Shown: positions 36,183-45,417 of the stretch, in pieces
How positions within the stretch are numbered: position 1 is the stretch's first letter
Layout of the letters: every line of letters starts with the position of its first letter
Source of the DNA: Burkholderiales bacterium
Lineage (GTDB): Bacteria; Pseudomonadota; Gammaproteobacteria; Burkholderiales; SG8-41
DNA: 64,000 nt
Direction: 5' to 3'
NCBI GenBank assembly: GCA_030683105.1
Contig: JAUXMZ010000024.1
Span: 35,543-99,542 of the forward strand
Notes under the pieces: model-generated
Databases searched by the model: none
What the model was told of the DNA's origin: nothing
Seen by the model: only the letters and a program-made list of their open reading frames with translations
Translations under genes and position numbers: made by a program

Positions 36183-36908
36183 CCCGGATTGTGCGATACG
36201 CAACAATCCCTCCAGTACCAGATTATCCACGACCTCGAGCCGCGCGTTAAGCTGAGACTCGAGCAGCATGGCGTTGCCGCCCGAGAGCACGATGAGCGGC
36301 GCGCTTTGCCCGGTTTGCGCCATGTATTGCAGCATGCGCTCGACGGCACCGACCAGCGCATTGATGGCACCGCTCACGATGGCGTCCGCAGTGGAATCGG
36401 GAAAATATGCAAACCGGCCTTCCTGCCGCTCGAGCTGGGCGGTATTGCGCGCCAGCGACTCCCGCATCAGGTCTGCGCCCGGCACGATAAAACCGCCCAG
36501 AAACACACCTTCATTCGACAGCGCATCGACCGTCAGGGTGGTGCCGGCATTGACCACCACACAGGGTCCGCGAAACAGGTGCCATGCCCCGATCAACGCG
36601 GCCCAGCGGTCGGATCCGAGCTGTGCCGGATCATGGTAACTGCTGGTGACTCCGCACTGGCTGGCTGCGCTGTGTATCCAGGACGGCCTGACGTCAAACT
36701 GCTCAAGCGCCGCTCCGATCAACCCCCGCACCGCATCTCCGGCGACATTGGAAACAACAATCCTGGCGGGCGGCGGCAGCGCTGCCAGCGCAGCGCCCAG
36801 TTTGTCGGCCTGCGCGCTGGCCAGCCAGGATTGCGCGAGCCATCTCTGGCCGTCTGAGCAACCCCATTTGATGCGGCTGTTGCCGCCATCGATGGCCAGT
36901 ATGATCAT
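36180..36908 (-). CDS. coaX: type III pantothenate kinase CoaX
   Basis: CoaX phosphorylates pantothenate at the start of coenzyme A synthesis and, unlike CoaA, is not inhibited by CoA. The 242 residues show the ASKHA phosphate loop AIDGGNSRIKWG (5-16), LGSDRWAALIGAW and VVNAGTTLTVDAL. The start overlaps the birA stop by 4 bp; this birA-coaX pairing is common. Confidence 0.95.
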   Translation of the reverse strand: MIILAIDGGNSRIKWGCSDGQRWLAQSWLASAQADKLGAALAALPPPARIVVSNVAGDAVRGLIGAALEQFDVRPSWIHSAASQCGVTSSYHDPAQLGSDRWAALIGAWHLFRGPCVVVNAGTTLTVDALSNEGVFLGGFIVPGADLMRESLARNTAQLERQEGRFAYFPDSTADAIVSGAINALVGAVERMLQYMAQTGQSAPLIVLSGGNAMLLESQLNARLEVVDNLVLEGLLRIAQSG

Positions 36909-37900
36909 GCGTGCAAGCGGGGATGAGGGTCCGCCCTCAGGCTGATTTCGCCGCTGTGGTAACGGCGCAGGCCGGCCGGGGTCTCGATCAGCAGCGCGCC
37001 ATCTTCGGCCACGCCGCGCGCGCAGCCATGCTCGAGCCGCGTATCCGGCAATATCAGTGTCACCATCTGGTCCTGATGCGCGTGATAGCGGTGCCAGTCA
37101 TCCCGAAACGGCGCCAGTCCCGCCCTGGCAAACGTGTTGAGCGCATCGCGCAGCTGCCGCAGCAGCAGCGCAAACACCCGGTTGCGGTCGAGCGACCGCG
37201 CGCACGCCGTCTCCAGATCGCTGACCGGCTGGTCAATCCGGTCGCGCACCGCCTGCGACAGGCGCACGTTGACGCCGATGCCGATCACCGCTGTGCTGGG
37301 CCCCAGCATGTCGCCCTGCACCTCAATCAGGATTCCGGCGAGTTTGCCGCCGCGCCACACTGCATCGTTGGGCCATTTCAGTCCCGCCTCCTTGATGCCG
37401 AGCGCGTCGAACGCGCGCATCAGCGCCACCCCGACTGCGAGACTCAGGCCCGCGAGAAACGCAGCGCCCTGGGGAAAGCGCCATAGCAGGGAAAACGTGA
37501 GCGCGCCGCCGATACCGGCATGCCAGGCGCGCCCCATACGCCCGCGTCCGGCCTCCTGCCATTCCGCAGCGATGACCGGGATTGCCGACCCGCCGCGCGC
37601 AGCGCACTGCATCGCCAGCGTATTGGTGGAACTCACGCTATCCATGATCTGAAGCATGAACGCACCGGCGTCTGCGCCCAACTGCCGCACAATGTCATCC
37701 TGGTCCAGCAGCGAGAGTGATTGCGCAAGGCGGTAACCACGGCCGCGGACCTTGTAGACCTCGATCCCGGCGCCGTCAAGCTCGCGCACCGCGAGCCAGA
37801 TGCTGGCACGCGACTTGCCGAGCGCGTTCGCCATCGTCTCACCGGAATGAAATTCGCCATCGGCAAGCAGCCGCAGCACTTTGAATTGCAATGGTTTCAC
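36905..37900 (-). CDS. birA: bifunctional biotin--[acetyl-CoA-carboxylase] ligase / biotin operon repressor BirA
   Basis: BirA attaches biotin to carboxylase carrier proteins and, as the N-terminal winged helix suggests, represses biotin genes. The helix-turn-helix is at about 12-60 (LADGEFHSGETMANALGKSRASIW), the ligase motif at AEWQEAGRGRMGRAW, and KWPNDAVWRGGKLAGILIE is conserved. I start at the GTG at 37900 (VKPLQFKVLRLLADG), aligned with E. coli. The ORF is open to an ATG at 38017; those 39 residues are unconserved and span a hairpin (CGCCAGC/GCTGGCG, 37921-37947). No strong ribosome site is visible for either start. Confidence 0.9.
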   Translation of the reverse strand: MKPLQFKVLRLLADGEFHSGETMANALGKSRASIWLAVRELDGAGIEVYKVRGRGYRLAQSLSLLDQDDIVRQLGADAGAFMLQIMDSVSSTNTLAMQCAARGGSAIPVIAAEWQEAGRGRMGRAWHAGIGGALTFSLLWRFPQGAAFLAGLSLAVGVALMRAFDALGIKEAGLKWPNDAVWRGGKLAGILIEVQGDMLGPSTAVIGIGVNVRLSQAVRDRIDQPVSDLETACARSLDRNRVFALLLRQLRDALNTFARAGLAPFRDDWHRYHAHQDQMVTLILPDTRLEHGCARGVAEDGALLIETPAGLRRYHSGEISLRADPHPRLHA

Positions 37901-38171
37901 TGTGCGCAAGCTTAGGGGCTCGCCAGCCGTATGTAAAGACGCTGGCGGTAAAACGGGCGGCACGAAAAGAGGGTCGTGAAAATGACGCCCGGCGTGCTGT
38001 GACTTGCTGGCAGGCAATAGCCCCGCATGCCCGCCGCCGTCACGAAAAGCCAGATGTTATGCATCGCCGAGCTGGCGTATTAGTTAGACACGGTAACAGC
38101 GCAGGACTAGACTGATTGCGTTGCAGATCGGCCAACACCGGGGAGAAAAACATCATGAATGGAGACGTCCC

Positions 38172-38498
38172 ATGTTCGCCGTGATTTTCGAAGTCCAGCC
38201 CAGGCCCGGACGCGAGCAGGATTATCTCGCCATAGCGCAGGAACTGCGCGCGCAACTCGAGCACATCGACGGCTTCATCTCCATCGAGCGCTTCGCCAGC
38301 CTGACCAACGAGGGCAAGATACTGTCGCTGTCGTTCTGGCGCGACGAGGCCGCGGTCAGGCGCTGGCGTGAACACGCACCGCACCGCGCAGCGCAACGGC
38401 GCGGGCGCGAGGATATTTTCGCCGACTACCGCATCCGCGTTGCCCAGGTGGTGCGCGACTACGGCATGACGGAACGTGACCAGGCGCCGGGGCCCTGA
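38172..38498 (+). CDS. antibiotic biosynthesis monooxygenase (ABM)-domain protein
   Basis: The 108 residues form a dimeric ferredoxin-like ABM domain: FAVIFEVQPRPGREQDYLAIAQ, LEHIDGFISIERFASL, and LSFWRDEAAVRRWREH. Such proteins include heme-degrading and quinol monooxygenases, but many have no known substrate. The ATG at 38172 is used because the preceding 17 residues are unconserved. It stands alone upstream of glnS on the same strand. Confidence 0.85.
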   Translation: MFAVIFEVQPRPGREQDYLAIAQELRAQLEHIDGFISIERFASLTNEGKILSLSFWRDEAAVRRWREHAPHRAAQRRGREDIFADYRIRVAQVVRDYGMTERDQAPGP

Positions 38499-38569
38499 CC
38501 TTTTTTAGCATCTTTCCACCGGGATGCCGCACGGCATGGGCTAAAATGGCGGTTGTTGCCAGGAATGCC

Positions 38570-40378
38570 ATGTCTAATCCCACGCCAGACCCGATTAAAA
38601 AAAAGCCCGCGCCGCCGTCTTCCCTGACCGGTGACGAAGCCACGGCTTCAACCTCGAACTTCATCCGCAGTACCATCGATGCCGATCTCGCCGCGGGCAA
38701 ATACGCCACGCGCACCTGGGGCGGCCGGCCCGGCACGGCCGTCACCCATAAAGGCGCACCCGCCGATCCGGCGAAAATCCGCACGCGTTTCCCGCCCGAG
38801 CCCAACGGCTATCTGCACATCGGGCACGCCAAATCGATCTGTCTCAACTTCGGGCTCGCGCGCGACTACGGCGGCGCCTGCCACCTGCGCTTTGACGACA
38901 CCAACCCGGAAAAGGAAGAACAGGAATACGTAGACGCCATCGTCGACACCGTGACATGGCTGGGTTTTAACTGGGGCGCGCATCTGTATTACGCCAGCGA
39001 CTACTTCGACGTCATGTATGAAGCGGCGCAGCGCCTGATCGAAACCGGGCACGCTTATGTCGATCAGCAGACGGCGGAGGAAATGCGCGCCAGCCGCGGC
39101 ACGCTCACCGAACCCGGTAAAAACAGCCCTTATCGCAACCGTTCAGCGGAAGAAAATCTCAGGCTGCTGCGGGAAATGCGCGACGGCAAACATGCCGACG
39201 GCAGCATGGTGCTGCGCGCGAAAATCGACATGGCTTCGCCCAACATCAACCTGCGCGACCCGGCGCTCTACCGCATCAGGAGGGCGACGCATCACCGCAC
39301 CGGCGACAAGTGGTGCATTTACCCGATGTACGCGTACGCCCATCCGCTCGAAGACGCGCTGGAAAACGTCACGCATTCGGTCTGCACGCTGGAATTCGCG
39401 GATCAGCGCCCGTTCTACGACTGGTTGCTGGAACGCCTTGCCGACGGCGGTCTGCTGCAGCGGCCGCTGCCGCAGCAAATCGAGTTCGCCCGCCTTAATC
39501 TGACGTATGTCGTTCTTTCTAAAAGAAAATTAATCCAGCTGGTCGATGACAAGCACGTTGCCGGCTGGGACGATCCGCGGCTGCCGACGCTGGCCGGCGC
39601 ACGCCGCCGTGGCTATACACCAGAAGGTTTCCGACTTTTCGCTGAGCGCATTGGCGTGTCCAAGGCCGATTCGTGGATCGATTACTCGGTGCTTGAAGAC
39701 TGCATGCGCGAGCATCTGAACGACATCGCCGAGCGCCGCATCGCCGTGCTCGATCCGGTCAAACTCGTGATTGACAACTACCCTGATGACCGGGAAGAGG
39801 AGTGCTTTGCGCCCAATCATCCGCAAAAACCGGAGCTGGGCAAACGTGCCGTGCCGCTTTCACGCGAACTGTGGGTAGAACGCGAAGATTTCATGGAAAC
39901 CCCGGCCAAGGGTTACTTCCGGCTGTTCCCCGGCAACAGCGTGCGTCTGCGCTATGGCTATGTCGTGAAATGCACGGGCTGCGACAAGGATGCACAGGGA
40001 AATGTCATCGCCGTGCATTGCGAGTACGATCCCGACACCAAGTCCGGCACGCCCGGCGCCGACAAGGTCAAGGTCAAAGGCAACATCCATTGGCTCAGCG
40101 CCCGGCACGCCTACCCGTGCGAAGTGCGGCTCTATGATCGCCTGTTCAAAGACCCGCACCCCGGATCAGGCGATCGCGACTATATAAACGACCTCAATCC
40201 CGACTCGATAAAAATCATTGCGGCGCAACTCGAGCCGGCACTGCAGACAGCCCTGCCCGAGCAGCGGTTTCAGTTCGAACGGCACGGTTACTTTGTGGCT
40301 GACCTGCGGGATTCCCGGCCTGGCGTACCGGTTTTCAATCGCGCGGTGACCTTGCGTGATTCGTGGGGCAAGCACTAG
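38570..40378 (+). CDS. glnS: glutaminyl-tRNA synthetase GlnS
   Basis: This class I synthetase charges tRNA-Gln. The HIGH motif (83-86, PPEPNGYLHIGHAKS) and the KMSKS-equivalent VLSKRKL are present, as is RFDDTNPEKEEQEY. The 602 residues are longer than the E. coli enzyme partly because of a 20-odd-residue segment at about 46-70 before the HIGH strand. The ATG at 38570 is preferred over 38546. The TAG stop straddles the end of a MITE-like element, so its last base belongs to the element. Confidence 0.96.
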   Translation: MSNPTPDPIKKKPAPPSSLTGDEATASTSNFIRSTIDADLAAGKYATRTWGGRPGTAVTHKGAPADPAKIRTRFPPEPNGYLHIGHAKSICLNFGLARDYGGACHLRFDDTNPEKEEQEYVDAIVDTVTWLGFNWGAHLYYASDYFDVMYEAAQRLIETGHAYVDQQTAEEMRASRGTLTEPGKNSPYRNRSAEENLRLLREMRDGKHADGSMVLRAKIDMASPNINLRDPALYRIRRATHHRTGDKWCIYPMYAYAHPLEDALENVTHSVCTLEFADQRPFYDWLLERLADGGLLQRPLPQQIEFARLNLTYVVLSKRKLIQLVDDKHVAGWDDPRLPTLAGARRRGYTPEGFRLFAERIGVSKADSWIDYSVLEDCMREHLNDIAERRIAVLDPVKLVIDNYPDDREEECFAPNHPQKPELGKRAVPLSRELWVEREDFMETPAKGYFRLFPGNSVRLRYGYVVKCTGCDKDAQGNVIAVHCEYDPDTKSGTPGADKVKVKGNIHWLSARHAYPCEVRLYDRLFKDPHPGSGDRDYINDLNPDSIKIIAAQLEPALQTALPEQRFQFERHGYFVADLRDSRPGVPVFNRAVTLRDSWGKH

Positions 40379-40714
40379 GGCCTGTTAACCATTGCCGCGT
40401 GAGATGCGTTGTGGCCAAAATTGTCGATGGCAAGGCGCTTGTCGCAGCCCATATCGCGAATATGGGCAAGACGAGCAACGATGGTAGCGGCGATTTTGGC
40501 CACAACCCGAAGGGACGGGACGCTGAGCAACGGCTTTGCCGTTGCGCGTCCCATTAGGGGCGAGAATAAGGCCCGCGAGCGCGTAGCGCCCGCTCGGGAC
40601 CCATGGCGTTGTCGCACCTTCGCTTATTTGCCACAGGGCAAACCGCGCTCGTTGCTCCTAGCCCTGAATCCAAATCGCCTCCGTCGCACTCATGTGGTAA
40701 TTGTTAACAGGCCC
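40378..40714. mobile_element. MITE-like structured element inserted in the glnS stop codon
   Basis: Imperfect terminal inverted repeats start with GGGCCTGTTAACC (left) and end TTGTTAACAGGCCC (right); both flanks are TA, consistent with a TA target duplication. The length is about 337 bp with no credible ORF. Internal palindromes include a 14-bp pair, GTTGTGGCCAAAAT and its inverse (about 40410-40506), and a hairpin at 40517-40552 (GGGACGC...GCAACGGC/GCCGTTGC...GCGTCCC). The parent transposase is not in the window. Confidence 0.82.
40517..40552. terminator. strong hairpin within the MITE-like element
   Basis: GGGACGC-TGA-GCAACGGC-TTT-GCCGTTGC-GCGTCCC forms a 15-bp stem with one bulge. It lies downstream of glnS and could end its transcript. 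There is no following T-run, so rho-independent function is uncertain. Confidence 0.45.
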
Positions 40715-40882
40715 TAACAGGCCCCCGGCCTGATGCAGATCAATATCGGCTGCGTTATTTATGGCACTATTTTCTATTGCGTCCTGATCGGATGATTGTC
40801 ACCAGTCATCCGTAACGGTGTGCTAACGAGAGTTGTGCGATCTGCAGCACAGGCTGCCATCCCACAGCCAGGTGAAATCCTG

Positions 40883-41767
40883 ATGCCGTCTTTAGTTCGT
40901 ATCGACCTGCTGCGCAACGTGGTGGACATCCTGCCCGTCGGCGTCTGGATCATGGACGAGACCGGGAAAATCCTCTATTGCAATTCCGCCGGCCATCGCA
41001 TCTGGGCGGGCGCTCAGCATGTCGGCGTTGAACTATTCGGCGAGTGCAGGGGATGGTGGGTCGCCACCGGCAAGCGCATAGCGCCGGAAGAATGGGCCTG
41101 GGCGCGCGCCCTCAGGAACGGCGAGGCCTCGATCGACGAAGAAGTGGAAATCGAGTGCTTCGACGGCACGCGCAAAATCATACTCAACTCCGCGATGCCG
41201 ATCCGCGACGATAAAGACATCATCGTGGGCGCAGTCATGGTCCACCACGACATTACCGAGCGCAAACGCTTCGAGGAGCAGCTGCGGGAAATGTCTGAAC
41301 GGGATCCTCTTACCAACGCCTATAACCGGCGGCATCTTTACACCATCCTCGAAACCGAGACCGGGCGCGCGCGGCGCTACAGCACCGAGTTATCCATCGT
41401 CATGTTCGACATCGACCATTTCAAGATGATCAACGACACTCATGGGCACCTCGCGGGCGACCAGGTGCTGCTCCGGATCGCGAAAATCGTGCAGCAGGAA
41501 CTGCGCAGCGTGGATATGCTGGCCCGCTACGGTGGAGAGGAATTTCTGATCGTTGCGCCCGGCATCGGCCGGCTGCGGGCTGTCGTGCTTGCCGAGCGCT
41601 TGAGAACGCTCATCGCCGCGGAGAAATTTGGCGACATCCCGCAGGTTACCTGCAGTTTTGGCGTATATCAGTTCGACGACGAGAACACGGATGCCCTGTT
41701 CCGCTGCGTCGACGATTTGATGTACAAAGCCAAGCAGCAGGGGCGCAACTGTGTCGTCACGCAATAA
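40883..41767 (+). CDS. PAS-GGDEF diguanylate cyclase
   Basis: This protein makes cyclic di-GMP. From the ATG at 40883 (AGGTGA seven bases upstream) it is 294 residues: a PAS sensor at about 10-125 (LLRNVVDILPVGVWIMDETGKI), then GGDEF. The active site GGEEF is at 217-221, and the inhibitory RxxD site RSVD at 208-211 predicts product feedback. No EAL domain and no membrane helix are present, so it is cytosolic. An upstream ATG at 40796 would add unconserved residues. Confidence 0.93.
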   Translation: MPSLVRIDLLRNVVDILPVGVWIMDETGKILYCNSAGHRIWAGAQHVGVELFGECRGWWVATGKRIAPEEWAWARALRNGEASIDEEVEIECFDGTRKIILNSAMPIRDDKDIIVGAVMVHHDITERKRFEEQLREMSERDPLTNAYNRRHLYTILETETGRARRYSTELSIVMFDIDHFKMINDTHGHLAGDQVLLRIAKIVQQELRSVDMLARYGGEEFLIVAPGIGRLRAVVLAERLRTLIAAEKFGDIPQVTCSFGVYQFDDENTDALFRCVDDLMYKAKQQGRNCVVTQ

Positions 41768-41807
41768 GCCTGCCCCACGCGCTTGAGGCCTTCAGCAGCG
41801 CGCACGA

Positions 41808-44486
41808 TCAGTGTGCATTCTTCTGGCTGCGCCTTACACACCATTTGCGGCCTTCCTCCAGCATCAGCATGGCGACGGCGAACGGCAGCATGAACAGCCA
41901 CACTTCCGGCGCGATCGGCGCGGTGCCGAATACCGCGTTGCCGGGCGCGCTGTAGACGATGGCCAGGATCAGTGCGAGCTCGATTATAATACTCAATATT
42001 ATTAGGTAGTTACGCTTCAATGATACAGAGAACACGCTTTCCCGCGGATCGCGGCACAGGAACACGTTCACCACCTGCATCACGATGATTGCCGCCAGAC
42101 ACGCTGTCGTCGCCTGGAGATAAAGCGGGTCGGCGGGCGCCAGTATCTCACCATAGCGCCAGCCGCCTGCGCCCAGCACGAAGAAAAACGCCGCCATCGC
42201 CGCCGCTGCTTCCAGCATGCCCAGCCACAGATAGGCGCGCACCACCAGCGGCCAGTTCATCAACCGCTCGGCTCGGCGGCGCGGCGGCTGCTGCATGATG
42301 TCAGGCGCCGGTTTTTCCGCGCCCAGCGCGAGCGCCGGCAACAGATCGGTGCCAAGATCGACGGCGAGGATCTGGATGATGGTGAGCGGCAAAGGAATGC
42401 GCAGCAGCACGAATGCCAGATACGGCACAATCTCCGGGATGTTCGAAGTAAGTATGTAAGTAAGGAACTTGCGAATGTTCTGGAACACCGCGCGCCCTTC
42501 CTCGATCGCGGCGACGATGGACGCAAAATTGTCGTCGAGCAGCACGATGTCGGCCGCGCCGCGCGCAACATCGGTTCCCACCACGCCCATCGCGATGCCG
42601 ATGTCGGCGCGGCGCAGTGCCGGCGCATCGTTGACGCCATCGCCGGTAACGGCCACCACGTGACCCTTGCGCTTGAGCGCATCGACGATGCGCATTTTCT
42701 GATCGGCGGTCACCCGCGCGAACAGGATCTCCTCGGCGTCGAGCGCGAACTGCAGCTGCGCATCCGTGAGCCGCCGCAGCGTTTCGCCGATGATGACCGC
42801 AGGTGCCGTCGCGAGCCCGATATCGCGCGCCACGGCGCGCGCGGTGTGTGGATGATCGCCGGTCACCATGATCACGCGTATGCCCGCGGCACGGCAGGCC
42901 GCGATGGCCTGCGGCACCTCCGGCCGCGGCGGATCGTGCAGTCCGACCAGCCCCGCGAGCGTGAGCGAGGTCTCCCAGTTTTCACGCGGCGTGTCGGCAT
43001 CGAGTTCGCGGCAGGCCAGCGCGAGCACGCGCAGGCCGCGCTCCGCCATCTCTTCCTGCGCTTCGAGAAACGCCTGCATCAGCGCTTCGCTCATCGCAAC
43101 GCCGCCGCCCTGCGATGCGAGTGCCTGCGTGCACAGCGGCAGCACCTGCTCGACCGCGCCCTTGCAGTACAACATTCGGCCCGCTGCTCCCTCGTGCACC
43201 GTCGACATGCGTTTGCGGTCGGCGTCGAACGGCAGCTCGTCGCTGGGCGGCGCGGGCGCACACTTGCCCAACACGCGTTCGGCCATCTCGACCAGCGCGA
43301 TTTCCATCGGATCGCCGAGCAGCACCGGCGCGCCGTTGTGCTCAACCTGACGCAGACTGTGGCAGCGGCGCGCAATCTCGAAGAACGGCGCATGGCCCGC
43401 CGCCTCCGCCGGCGCAAGCGACGCGAGATCGCGCGTGGCATCGGCAAAGCGCGCGCTCACCGCCTGCATGCGGTTCTCCGTCAGCGTGCCGGTCTTGTCG
43501 GTGACGATGACGGTTGCCGCGCCCAGCGCCTCCGCCGCCGGCAGGTGGCGGATCAGCGCATTGCGTTTCGCCATGCGCTGCGTGGCCATTGCCAGCGCCA
43601 GCGTCACCGTAGGCAGCAGGCCCTCCGGCACATTGGCGACGATGATACCGATGGCGAACAGGAAGTTCGTCCAGAACCCGAGGCCGAGCATCTGCCCGAT
43701 CAGAAAGAACACCACACCGAGCACGGTAGCGAGCAGCGCAATCAGCCTCGAGAGCCGCGCGATTTCCTGCTGCAGCGGCGACGGCGGCGCGGCAGAGGCC
43801 TGCGTCAGATGCGCGATCTTGCCGAACTCCGTGTGCATCCCGGTCGCAAACACCAGCGCCGTGCCCGCGCCCGACACCACCGACGTGCCCGCAAGCAGCA
43901 CGTTGCGGCTTTTGAGCAGGTCGTCTTCTTCGACCGCATCGTCGATGCGCGCCTTGGGCAGCGACTCGCCGGTAACGGTCGCGATGTTGACGCGCATGCT
44001 GTGGCCTTCTATCAGCCGGCAGTCGGCGGGCACGTCGTCGCCCTCCTGCAGCATGATCACGTCGCCCGGGACCAGCATTCCGGTTTCGAGCTGCACGGCA
44101 ATCCCGTCGCGGATCGCCGACACCGCATGCGGCAGCAGCGCCTTCAGCGCCGCAACCGCGCGCTCGGCGCGGTACTCCTGCCAGAACGCGAATGCGCCGT
44201 TTACTATCACCACGCCGATGATGGCCCAGCCCAGAGTGGCCATGCCCTGGCCGGGACCGTACTCTTCGGCGACGAAGGCGAGGCCCGCTGCCAGCAGCAG
44301 GATCAGTGCAAAGAAATGCGTGAACTGCCGCGCGCCCTTGAGCCATAGCGGCTCGCGCGCGATCTCCTCCACGCGATTCGGGCCGTACTCGGCAAGCCGG
44401 CGCGCGGCCTCGGCGGATGTCAGCCCTGCACGCGCGCTGCGCAGGCTGGCGAACGCGTGGTCGACGGAAAGTCGGGTGATGCGCAT
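41808..44486 (-). CDS. cation-transporting P-type ATPase (P2 type)
   Basis: The 892 residues contain the actuator TGES (172-175), the ion-binding helix PEGL (287-290), the phosphorylation site DKTGTLTEN (Asp330), and GDGVNDAPALRRADIGIAMG. The cation-ATPase C-terminal helices follow. PEGL suggests Ca2+, Na+ or H+ rather than a heavy metal, but the ion cannot be fixed. It is convergent with the cyclase gene. Confidence 0.93.
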   Translation of the reverse strand: MRITRLSVDHAFASLRSARAGLTSAEAARRLAEYGPNRVEEIAREPLWLKGARQFTHFFALILLLAAGLAFVAEEYGPGQGMATLGWAIIGVVIVNGAFAFWQEYRAERAVAALKALLPHAVSAIRDGIAVQLETGMLVPGDVIMLQEGDDVPADCRLIEGHSMRVNIATVTGESLPKARIDDAVEEDDLLKSRNVLLAGTSVVSGAGTALVFATGMHTEFGKIAHLTQASAAPPSPLQQEIARLSRLIALLATVLGVVFFLIGQMLGLGFWTNFLFAIGIIVANVPEGLLPTVTLALAMATQRMAKRNALIRHLPAAEALGAATVIVTDKTGTLTENRMQAVSARFADATRDLASLAPAEAAGHAPFFEIARRCHSLRQVEHNGAPVLLGDPMEIALVEMAERVLGKCAPAPPSDELPFDADRKRMSTVHEGAAGRMLYCKGAVEQVLPLCTQALASQGGGVAMSEALMQAFLEAQEEMAERGLRVLALACRELDADTPRENWETSLTLAGLVGLHDPPRPEVPQAIAACRAAGIRVIMVTGDHPHTARAVARDIGLATAPAVIIGETLRRLTDAQLQFALDAEEILFARVTADQKMRIVDALKRKGHVVAVTGDGVNDAPALRRADIGIAMGVVGTDVARGAADIVLLDDNFASIVAAIEEGRAVFQNIRKFLTYILTSNIPEIVPYLAFVLLRIPLPLTIIQILAVDLGTDLLPALALGAEKPAPDIMQQPPRRRAERLMNWPLVVRAYLWLGMLEAAAAMAAFFFVLGAGGWRYGEILAPADPLYLQATTACLAAIIVMQVVNVFLCRDPRESVFSVSLKRNYLIILSIIIELALILAIVYSAPGNAVFGTAPIAPEVWLFMLPFAVAMLMLEEGRKWCVRRSQKNAH

Positions 44487-44599
44487 GGTGCGGAGAGTTC
44501 CGAAGACTTCAAACCGCTAATGGCTGCCCTGAACTTGATGAAGGAAACACAGATGGATAATCCGTGCTTAGCAAACAGTGCTTATGATGTTTTACACAT

Positions 44600-44627
44600 C
44601 ACCATTCACGATTCACCATTCACCGCT
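44600..44627. repeat. four heptamers upstream of the ParD-like gene
   Basis: CACCATT, CACGATT, CACCATT and CACCGCT run in tandem at 44600-44627. A TGATG...CATCA hairpin lies just to the left. The array has no overlapping gene. Confidence 0.8.
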
Positions 44628-44752
44628 TTTTAAGCATGCTCGTCCCTGTGCCTCGCGTGTTGATTTGGGTCAAAACCCGTTGCCGACATGATCCGGCATT
44701 TGACGCAAACCGCCCTGGGTGTTACTTTGGTGTTACTTTTAGGAGCGCTGTC

Positions 44753-45037
44753 ATGGCATCATCCACCACGTTGAAACTTTCCGATGACCTGAAGCGACGC
44801 ATCGCGCCGCTGGCGAAGTCCACAGGCAAGACGCCCCATGCCTGGATGGTCGAGGCGCTCGAAGTGCAGGCGGCTCTGGCCGAACGTCGCCGGGAGTTCG
44901 TGGCATCGGCGCATGCGGCCGAACAGGAAGTCGCCAAATACGGACTGGTGTACGAAGCCGACGAGGTATTTGCCTACATCGAAAGCAAAGTTGCCGGCAA
45001 CAAGCCCAAACGTCCGAAACCGGTAAAGCGGTCTTGA
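44753..45037 (+). CDS. ribbon-helix-helix antitoxin (ParD/CopG-like)
   Basis: The 94 residues start with TTLKLSDDLKRRIAPLAKSTGKTPHAWMVEAL, a ribbon-helix-helix DNA-binding domain, followed by a helical tail that would wrap the toxin. AGGAG lies eight bases upstream of the ATG at 44753. The stop overlaps the TTG start of the toxin gene. It would repress its own promoter, probably in the 150 bp upstream. Confidence 0.85.
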   Translation: MASSTTLKLSDDLKRRIAPLAKSTGKTPHAWMVEALEVQAALAERRREFVASAHAAEQEVAKYGLVYEADEVFAYIESKVAGNKPKRPKPVKRS

Positions 45038-45324
45038 CCCGGCTCGCGCTGTCGCCCACGGCTTTCCAGGATATCGACAGACTCACGGATTTCCTGCTCG
45101 AATCCGATCCCGTCGCCGCAGGCAATACCACGCCGCTGCTGATCAGCGGCCTCCGGGTGCTACAGCAGCATCCCCTGATAGGCAGGCCGGTCGAAAGGGG
45201 TTACCGGGAACTGGTCATCTCGCGTGGCGATACGGGCTACGTTGCACTCTACAAATTCGACATCGAGAACGACCTCGTGGTTGTCCTGACCATCCGCCAT
45301 CAACGCGAGGCAGGTTACCTCTGA
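45034..45324 (+). CDS. RelE/ParE-family toxin
   Basis: The 96 residues fit a ParE/RelE fold: SPTAFQDIDRLTDFLLESDP, PLIGRPVERGYRELVISRGDTGYVALYKF, and VVLTIRHQREAGY at the end. It starts with TTG at 45034, overlapping the antitoxin stop by 4 bp, a coupling that would keep antitoxin in excess. Whether it targets gyrase or mRNA cannot be told from sequence. Confidence 0.88.
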   Translation: MTRLALSPTAFQDIDRLTDFLLESDPVAAGNTTPLLISGLRVLQQHPLIGRPVERGYRELVISRGDTGYVALYKFDIENDLVVVLTIRHQREAGYL

Positions 45325-45417
45325 TTGCGCATTTGCCGCTATCGACGGCATCCGCCCGCCGGGCGAAAGTCGTGCGGCCATGCTAAGGTACGCCATCCGG
45401 TCATGTGTGGAGGCTGC

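Noticed and set aside
42660..44348. 562-codon plus-strand ORF opposite the P-type ATPase
   Set aside because: Antisense to intact ATPase motifs and of shadow-like composition.
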